Shown here: piece by piece, positions 6,255-10,092 of the stretch
Layout of the letters: the number at the start of each line of letters is the position of its first letter
Position numbering within the stretch: position 1 is the stretch's first letter
DNA from: Vallitalea maricola
GTDB lineage: Bacteria > Bacillota > Clostridia > Lachnospirales > Vallitaleaceae
Direction: 5' to 3'
Assembly (NCBI RefSeq): GCF_036985595.1
Contig: NZ_BTPU01000105.1
Span: forward strand, 1-10,092
Length of the DNA: 10,092 nt
Notes under the pieces: generated by a model
The model's input: only the letters and a program-made list of their open reading frames with translations
Database searches by the model: none
What the model was told of the DNA's origin: nothing
Made by a program: the position numbers and the translations under genes

Positions 6255-6269
6255 CTAACAAAATGTTAA
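6255..6269. promoter_or_regulatory. Switch operator 4 (CTAAC-AAAAT-GTTAA)
   Basis: The dyad covers the expected transcription start of the rightward promoter. One arm position departs from perfect symmetry (CTAAC against GTTAA). It lies 28 bases downstream of operator 3, centre to centre, between five and three helical turns by common repeat lengths and close to 2.7 turns. Confidence 0.75.
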
Positions 6270-6283
6270 TTGGGGGTAGTTTT

Positions 6284-6505
6284 TTGGAAAGAGAATGGTT
6301 AAAACAAGCTAGAAAAAAGGAGAATTTAACTCAAATCAAGTTAGGGAAAATGAGTGGATGTTCAGGAGCCTATATTAATCAATTAGAGAGTGGTGTTAGA
6401 AATCCAAGTGTATCAATAGCACAAAAAATTAGTAAGGTACTAAATTTAGATTGGACATTTTTTTTTACCAATAAAACTAACAAAACGTTAGTAAGAAAGG
6501 ATTGA
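6284..6505 (+). CDS. Cro-like Xre-family regulator
   Basis: The 73-residue product is one HTH domain: EWLKQARKKENLTQIKLGK, then MSGCSGAYINQLESGVRNPS as recognition region, then IAQKISKVLNLDWTFFF, followed by a short basic tail. It is the first gene after the strong rightward promoter and is divergent from the repressor, the usual position of Cro. TTG 6284 is preferred because GGGGGT (6272-6277) precedes it by six bases. The in-frame ATG at 6263 would lie only about seven bases after the expected transcription start and inside operator 4, with no ribosome site. Its last codons (NKTNKTLV) are encoded by a copy of the switch operator. It probably represses the repressor promoter and later its own. 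An alternative reading, that this is the repressor and the minus-strand gene the antagonist, cannot be excluded from sequence. Confidence 0.85.
   Translation: MEREWLKQARKKENLTQIKLGKMSGCSGAYINQLESGVRNPSVSIAQKISKVLNLDWTFFFTNKTNKTLVRKD
6477..6491. promoter_or_regulatory. Switch operator 5 inside the Cro-like gene (CTAAC-AAAAC-GTTAG)
   Basis: The dyad is identical to operator 3, including flanking bases (18 bp ACTAAC to GTTAGTA), and lies 250 bases downstream of it within the coding end of the Cro-like gene. Possible roles are looping with the upstream sites or a roadblock to elongation. No convincing promoter overlaps it. Confidence 0.65.
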
Positions 6506-6573
6506 GTTAATTCGGGATATTAGACAACTAATACTACATACATTAAATAAAGAATACTTAGGAGGGGTTGTAT

Positions 6574-6798
6574 ATGTCAAGAAAACCACCTGAAATTAAA
6601 GTAGTATGTAAATTTCCAGAAGGGGAAGAGAAAGAAGGTATACAACGTATAAATGATGCTTTATGTAAATTTTATGCTGATCAATTATTAAAGGTTGTAA
6701 AAGAAAATTATCCAGAGCATCAATGGTATGACGCATTAGATTATTTACATAATAGGTTAGAAAAACAATTTATAGATGAAGGATTAATTAATAGATAA
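6574..6798 (+). CDS. Hypothetical 74-aa early phage protein
   Basis: ATG 6574 follows GGAGGGG (6561-6567) at the right distance; a TTG at 6568 directly abuts it and is less likely. The product begins MSRKPPEIKVVCKFPEGEE and continues with two amphipathic helices, including DQLLKVVKENYPEHQWYDAL and a C-terminal LHNRLEKQFIDEGL. There is no signal peptide or membrane segment. I do not recognise a family by name, but the layout resembles the small cytoplasmic proteins found just after cro in phages of Bacillota. It is expected to be transcribed from the rightward promoter at 6221, about 70 bases after the Cro-like stop. Confidence 0.8.
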   Translation: MSRKPPEIKVVCKFPEGEEKEGIQRINDALCKFYADQLLKVVKENYPEHQWYDALDYLHNRLEKQFIDEGLINR

Positions 6799-6897
6799 GA
6801 TTTAAGTTATCTAATATAAGTTATATCTAAAGAGATACTAAGGATAATTATACATAAGATTAATAAAAATATCAGAAAGATAGGAGGGAGTAAATCA

Positions 6898-7176
6898 GTG
6901 AATAATGTTAAAACTAAGGACAAGCAATCAAGAACTTGTGCTAACTGTGTCAATAACACTAAAGATGGTTGTATTGCAATGAGTAGGAAAATAGGTACTA
7001 ATTGCTTTGCTTGGTGTGATAATCGGGAACGCATTCGCAGGATAGACGATATGATTAATTATTCTGGTGGTTATCTGGTTAGTCAGAACAATCGGCCATT
7101 GTTAACACAGAAAAGAAAGTTAGTGAAAGCCATGAATGAGACTAAAAAGAATGACAAGTTTAAAGTAATTATCTAG
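6898..7176 (+). CDS. Hypothetical Cys-rich 92-aa phage protein, probable metal binder
   Basis: GTG 6898 stands nine bases after AGGAGGG (6882-6888). The N-terminal half has five cysteines in a compact cluster: C14-x2-C17, C25, C36 and C40, set in TCANC, DGC, TNC and AWC. This spacing fits a small zinc- or iron-binding fold. The C-terminal half is basic and contains RERIRRIDDMI and KRKLVKAM, with no cysteine. A DNA- or RNA-binding role is plausible but only inferred. I do not recognise a named family. It sits in the early operon between the 74-aa gene and another zinc-ribbon-type gene, with about 100 bases of leader before it. Confidence 0.8.
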   Translation: MNNVKTKDKQSRTCANCVNNTKDGCIAMSRKIGTNCFAWCDNRERIRRIDDMINYSGGYLVSQNNRPLLTQKRKLVKAMNETKKNDKFKVII

Positions 7177-7213
7177 CAATTAAAATAGTAAACCAAGAGC
7201 AGGAGGTAATACA

Positions 7214-7777
7214 GTGAAAAGTTATAAAGAAATTGCAGAAATGTTAGAGAAACACATTGATAAGCTGATGATAAACGTTAAGGAAGCACTTTCAAAAGAC
7301 GTAGCATACACAATGGAGATATGGAATACTTCAATAATTAGATCAGATAAAGAAGAAAACAAATTCTCCACTAATGAAAAGTTAAATCTCTATTCCAAGA
7401 TGCTTAGATATGCTGAAACTCTTATGGAACCATCATTAGACACCAAAAATCAATATGGAGCTTACAGAGGAATGTATGTATTTCATATCTATACAACAAT
7501 GAAAGAAAATCTAGAAGAACTACAGGGCATTAACAAAGAAGCTGATAAGGAGCAAGTCAAGTTGAATGATGATATTAGAAGTAGTGTTGATTTTATTGTA
7601 TTTTCATTGATACGTGATGAATATACAGACCAAGAAGTAGAGACAATCTTATCGCAGGTGAAAGAAATAATGGCAGACCCTAGTAAGCAACCAAAGTTTA
7701 TCAACTGTAAGAAGTGTGGTTATAGGTTCTGCCAAGAGGAAGATAATTATTGTACTTCATGTGGTAATAAGATGTGA
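7214..7777 (+). CDS. Helical protein with C-terminal zinc ribbon, unknown function
   Basis: GTG 7214 follows a perfect AGGAGGT (7201-7207). The 187-residue product is mainly helical and acidic for its first 155 residues, opening KSYKEIAEMLEKHIDKL. It ends in a short zinc-ribbon-like module, C165-x2-C168 and C180-x2-C183, with an extra C173. The last residues, YCTSCGNKM, are the usual close of such ribbons. Zinc ribbons of this kind mediate protein or nucleic acid contacts. The helical part has no recognisable catalytic motif. It follows the Cys-rich gene by 37 bases within the early operon. Confidence 0.82.
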   Translation: MKSYKEIAEMLEKHIDKLMINVKEALSKDVAYTMEIWNTSIIRSDKEENKFSTNEKLNLYSKMLRYAETLMEPSLDTKNQYGAYRGMYVFHIYTTMKENLEELQGINKEADKEQVKLNDDIRSSVDFIVFSLIRDEYTDQEVETILSQVKEIMADPSKQPKFINCKKCGYRFCQEEDNYCTSCGNKM

Positions 7778-7942
7778 TTACATATTCAAGAAGTGAATTG
7801 TTGAGACATTTTTAAGAAGTGATTTAACTTGCATTAATTATATCAAAATTATATGTAGTAAAGAAATAGCATAAGTTATACAGTATGTAGTTTTACAAGT
7901 GATTTTTTACTATATGAGTATAGAAAAAGGGAGATGATTTTT

Positions 7943-8113
7943 TTGAAGCATGGTAAAAGACCAACCAGAAGACAAAAGCAGCTAATTACATCTAAGAGAC
8001 TTAATCACAATAACTGGCTAGTAGTTAAAGACAGCAGAGAAACATTTGACATTGTTCACAAGACTTCGGGAAAAGTGAGAAGTTATCCCAAACTAAAAGG
8101 AGTGATAGTTTAA
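7943..8113 (+). CDS. DUF6906-like small phage protein
   Basis: The 56-residue product starts MKHGKRPTRRQKQLI, continues NHNNWLVVKD and then TFDIVHKTSGKVRSYP. This order (KxGKRPTRxQK, a short helix, N-x-x-NWLVxKD, then a strand ending near a TGK) is the pattern of the DUF6906 family, small basic proteins common in phages of Bacillota. The function is unknown. The start is TTG 7943, nine bases after GGGAG (7929-7933); an in-frame ATG at 7934 directly abuts that ribosome site and would give MIFLKHGKRP. Its stop TAA (8111-8113) overlaps the ATG of the next gene by one base (TAATG), so the two are translationally coupled. Confidence 0.8.
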   Translation: MKHGKRPTRRQKQLITSKRLNHNNWLVVKDSRETFDIVHKTSGKVRSYPKLKGVIV

Positions 8114-8673
8114 TGTGTGTTGTAGACATCATCAAATCTACAAGAGAGCAGCTAGGATTGAATCAAAATGAAATAGCAGTGAAGATTGGAGTCGCACCCA
8201 GTACATATGGGGCATACGAGAGAAAAGAAAGAAATATGCCAGATGATATTATTATCGCTCTTGCAAAGGAGTTGGGTTCTCCATCAATTATGGCTGAATA
8301 CACCTATGAGAGAAATACAGAGTTCTTCAATGTACCACTACTCAATAATGTTGACACACATCCACATATAGTAATTGACAGCCTGATTGAAGAAGCCAGT
8401 GAAATGATAAAGGCTTTAATGGTTATCAAGAAGATAACCAAAAACAAGACCAATGTATCACAGTTCAACCAAGAGCAGTACAGAGAGTTACTGGATGCAG
8501 AGGAACAAGTAGGAGATGTATATTCAGCTCTTAAGATGCATTTTGTAACAATGAGTAAATACGGTGTCAATGTTAAGGAAATAGAGAAAAGATGTAATAG
8601 GAAACTAATATTCAAAGGCTATATAAGTGTAAATAGACAAAAAAAAAGCCCTTATATAAGAGCCAATAAATAA
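8113..8673 (+). CDS. HTH-domain phage protein with helical C-terminal domain
   Basis: The 186-residue protein has an Xre-type HTH at about residues 5-60 (STREQLGLNQNEIAVKIGV, then TYGAYERKERNMPDD). A helical domain follows: HPHIVIDSLIEEASEMIKAL (84-102), DAEEQVGDVYSALK (128-141), then YGVNVKEIEKRCNRKLIFKGYI. This two-part layout recurs in phages of clostridia and other Bacillota. The second domain recalls the all-helical MazG-type pyrophosphohydrolases, having an EExxE motif (93-97), but the following acidic pair is E131-x3-D135 rather than ExxD, so activity is doubtful. ATG 8113 overlaps the previous stop, and AGGAGTGAT (8098-8106) serves as ribosome site. The high Lys/Arg C-terminal tail may be disordered. 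Confidence 0.85.
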   Translation: MCVVDIIKSTREQLGLNQNEIAVKIGVAPSTYGAYERKERNMPDDIIIALAKELGSPSIMAEYTYERNTEFFNVPLLNNVDTHPHIVIDSLIEEASEMIKALMVIKKITKNKTNVSQFNQEQYRELLDAEEQVGDVYSALKMHFVTMSKYGVNVKEIEKRCNRKLIFKGYISVNRQKKSPYIRANK

Positions 8674-8727
8674 AATATGTTAAAGAAATTATACCATAGA
8701 TTAATTAGATAAGGAAGGTGCTATTTT

Positions 8728-9036
8728 ATGAATGATCAATCAATGAAACAAATGGTGTTAGTGAATGAAATCATGAGAGTTGCTCTATTGGTAAACAATC
8801 TAAGCGAACATGACATTTTTACTAAGTATTCTGGACATGTCAATGTATTTGAATGCAGGATATATGAAAATGGGTGGACTAAGAACGCAGATTCTACTAA
8901 AGAGTTTGAAGCAAGGTTGAATAGTGATGATGGAGGTCTATCCATCCTTACTGCAACAATCAATTACCTCAAAGATTTGTACATGGATATAGATGTAACC
9001 CAGTTGGCAAAGGAAGGAGTTGAATGTTTTGTATAG
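8728..9036 (+). CDS. Hypothetical 102-aa early phage protein
   Basis: ATG 8728 follows AAGGAAGGTG (8711-8720) at normal spacing. The product opens MNDQSMKQMVLVNEIMRVAL, a helix. It continues with a short beta-rich middle (HVNVFECRIYENGW, which may form two strands) and ends with a second helix, LSILTATINYLKDLYMDID. This helix-strand-strand-helix order and small size fit a compact cytoplasmic protein. I do not recognise a family. The last 8 bases overlap the following small membrane-protein gene, and the ribosome site of that gene lies within this one. Confidence 0.8.
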   Translation: MNDQSMKQMVLVNEIMRVALLVNNLSEHDIFTKYSGHVNVFECRIYENGWTKNADSTKEFEARLNSDDGGLSILTATINYLKDLYMDIDVTQLAKEGVECFV

Positions 9037-9184
9037 CAGATACTTCGTGTTGGGAATCACCACTGGAATAGTTTTAGTATGGACTATCAAGAAAATCAAG
9101 AAGTACAGACATGAAAGGAAAAAGTGGAAAGCATTTGTCACAAGGATGAATGCCAAGTTGAGAGCAGAACAGATGAAAGTTTGA
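9029..9184 (+). CDS. Small 51-aa membrane-anchored phage protein
   Basis: The frame starts at TTG 9029, nine bases after AAGGAG (9014-9019), and ends at TGA 9182-9184, overlapping the preceding gene by 8 bases. The product begins MYSRYFVLGITTGIVLVW, a short hydrophobic segment (about residues 5-20), followed by a strongly basic tail with KKIKKYRHERKKWK and a final amphipathic stretch. The charge pattern predicts an N-out, C-in single-span protein with its basic helix in the cytoplasm. No family is recognised. The ribosome site, the coupling overlap and the coherent membrane-plus-basic pattern support it as real; it is short enough to be missed by usual length limits. Confidence 0.65.
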   Translation: MYSRYFVLGITTGIVLVWTIKKIKKYRHERKKWKAFVTRMNAKLRAEQMKV

Positions 9185-9243
9185 ATCAGTATCTAAGTAT
9201 TGCATTGCAATTAACAATATAAAGATAAGAAAGGGTGAAAAAC

Positions 9244-9630
9244 ATGAGTGATATTGATTATTTTAACATTGCCAAGATGGCACAAGGAGCATTGATTGAA
9301 CAGTTTGACGTTGAATTCGAGAAAGTACTGGACAACATAGCTGACCCGAACACAGCAGCAGAGAAGGCTAGAAAGATAACAATAGAATTCTCCATAAAAC
9401 CTAGTTCCAGTAGAAGGACAGCCAATGTATCATTTCAGACAAAATGTACCTTGATACCTGCTGCCAAACTTAAGACAGAAATAGCAATAGGTAGAGACTC
9501 AGACGGAAAACTGGTAGCAGAGGAATTTACAGGAGGAATACCAGGACAGATGTCAATCAATCTTGACGGTAAAACAGATGAAAGTGACAGTGAGAATGAC
9601 AAAGTAACAAGACTCAATGAAGCAAGGTAA
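9244..9630 (+). CDS. Phage protein of the 'replication terminator' family
   Basis: The 128-residue product matches the pattern of a family often annotated 'replication terminator protein' in phages of Bacillota. An N-terminal helix contains GALIEQFDVEFEKVLDNIADPNT, then KARKITIEFSIKP, a beta segment RRTANVSFQTKCTLIPA, and a final GRDSDGKLVAEEF. The family name comes from genome annotation; I know of no experiment behind it, and the protein is not a Tus or RTP homologue by any feature I can see. ATG 9244 is preferred over GTG 9235 because AAGGGTG (9231-9237) precedes it by six bases and overlaps the GTG. The acidic C-terminal tail (TDESDSENDK) is probably disordered. It usually stands just before the larger phage gene that follows here. 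Confidence 0.8.
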   Translation: MSDIDYFNIAKMAQGALIEQFDVEFEKVLDNIADPNTAAEKARKITIEFSIKPSSSRRTANVSFQTKCTLIPAAKLKTEIAIGRDSDGKLVAEEFTGGIPGQMSINLDGKTDESDSENDKVTRLNEAR

Positions 9631-9663
9631 ATCAAATAAAATAAATCTTAGGAGGAAAACGTT

Positions 9664-10092
9664 ATGATAAAACAAGCATTAGAATATTTAGTAGGATTAG
9701 GAAAGACAGAGATAAAGGAGATAGATGGTTTCAAATATGCAACCAACACTTGCAGGAAGATAGCTGATCCAGTAGTAAATGAATCCTTCCAACTAACAAC
9801 CTTGACTGGTGTCATTGACTACGTTAACAATCAGATTGACGGACACATAGTAGGAGAAGGACTTACAATACATATCAAATCACCAAGTATAGTCAGAGTA
9901 TATTCAAGACTCAACAAGGACAGGAACAGAGAACAGTTAGTAGAAGCCAAGGCAATATTACCACATGTAGAGTTCAACAGCTTCATGGATACAGAGAGCT
10001 TCAACATCATGTTACAAAGCTGTTTTGAACCTAATCTTGATATGCAGACCATGTTGAAAATCATAGGTAACATAAAAGAAGAAATGGTTCAG
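9664..10092 (+). CDS. Conserved phage early protein, 3' end beyond window
   Basis: ATG 9664 follows a perfect AGGAGG (9650-9655). The frame stays open to the right edge with 143 codons visible. The start MIKQALEYLVGLGKTEI, the LTTLTGVIDYVNNQID segment and the later HIKSPSIVRVYSRLNKDRNRE resemble a conserved protein of about 290 aa that follows the 'replication terminator' gene in many phages of clostridia and bacilli. That family has no established function known to me. There is no membrane segment or signal peptide. Codon use here favours AAG, ACC and CTT-ending choices more than the hsdR region, in line with a different origin for the phage operon. The remaining C-terminal half is not in the window. 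Confidence 0.78.
   Translation, partial: MIKQALEYLVGLGKTEIKEIDGFKYATNTCRKIADPVVNESFQLTTLTGVIDYVNNQIDGHIVGEGLTIHIKSPSIVRVYSRLNKDRNREQLVEAKAILPHVEFNSFMDTESFNIMLQSCFEPNLDMQTMLKIIGNIKEEMVQ

Noticed and set aside
6521..6549. Possible second early promoter (TAGACA, 17 bases, TAAATA)
   Set aside because: The -10 matches consensus at only three of six positions, and the strong rightward promoter at 6221 is enough to explain the downstream genes.
6807..7034. Minus-strand 75-codon hydrophobic frame resembling a membrane protein
   Set aside because: It is antisense to the Cys-rich gene at 6898, which has a strong ribosome site; the hydrophobicity reflects the reverse complement of AAT- and AAG-rich codons.
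7778..7942. Gap before the DUF6906-like gene with repeated AAGTGA words and possible promoter hexamers
   Set aside because: No pair of hexamers with acceptable match and spacing was found, and the AAGTGA words are short and irregularly spaced.
1..10092. CRISPR array, tRNA, rRNA, insertion sequence or transposase
   Set aside because: No regularly spaced repeats, cloverleaf-like sequences or transposase motifs were seen on either strand by reading.

Overview
This AT-rich window (strong GGAGG ribosome sites, frequent TTG and GTG starts) looks like a low-GC Bacillota genome, most likely Clostridia. It carries the lysogeny and early region of an integrated temperate phage, or a phage-like element, next to a type I restriction-modification (R-M) locus. 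No integrase, structural gene or attachment site is visible, so the element's borders cannot be placed.

Positions 1-3909 hold the 3' part of hsdS (DNA specificity subunit) and a complete hsdR (translocating restriction subunit). The two overlap by 8 bases, and a rho-independent terminator ends the unit. hsdM is not in the window and presumably lies upstream. The first 43 bases are a perfect palindrome at the very edge of the window, which makes the 5' end of hsdS doubtful.

Positions 3926-4550 hold a small orphan Xre-type regulator, then an intergenic stretch unusually rich in inverted repeats. Inside it is an unrecognised 42-codon gene with a good ribosome site.

Positions 4550-5455 (minus strand) hold a secreted protein followed by a small single-span membrane protein. 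They share an extended -10 promoter and are joined by a 38-bp tandem duplication that supplies the second gene's start region. Their place beside the repressor suggests lysogenic conversion or superinfection exclusion; this is inference.

Positions 5702-6505 form the genetic switch: a minus-strand CI-like repressor with its own terminator, divergent from a plus-strand Cro-like gene. Five copies of the dyad YTAAC-N5-GTTAR are visible. One fills the 17-bp spacer of the rightward promoter, one fills the spacer of the repressor promoter, two lie between and beyond them, and one lies inside the 3' end of the Cro-like gene.

From 6574 to the right edge, all genes run on the plus strand as an early phage operon of small proteins: an unrecognised 74-aa protein, a Cys-rich protein, a zinc-ribbon protein, a DUF6906-like protein, an HTH protein with a helical C-terminal domain, a 102-aa protein, a 51-aa membrane protein, a protein of the phage 'replication terminator' family, and the start of a further conserved phage protein. 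The repressor would keep this operon silent in the lysogen, while the R-M locus and the secreted/membrane pair could remain expressed.
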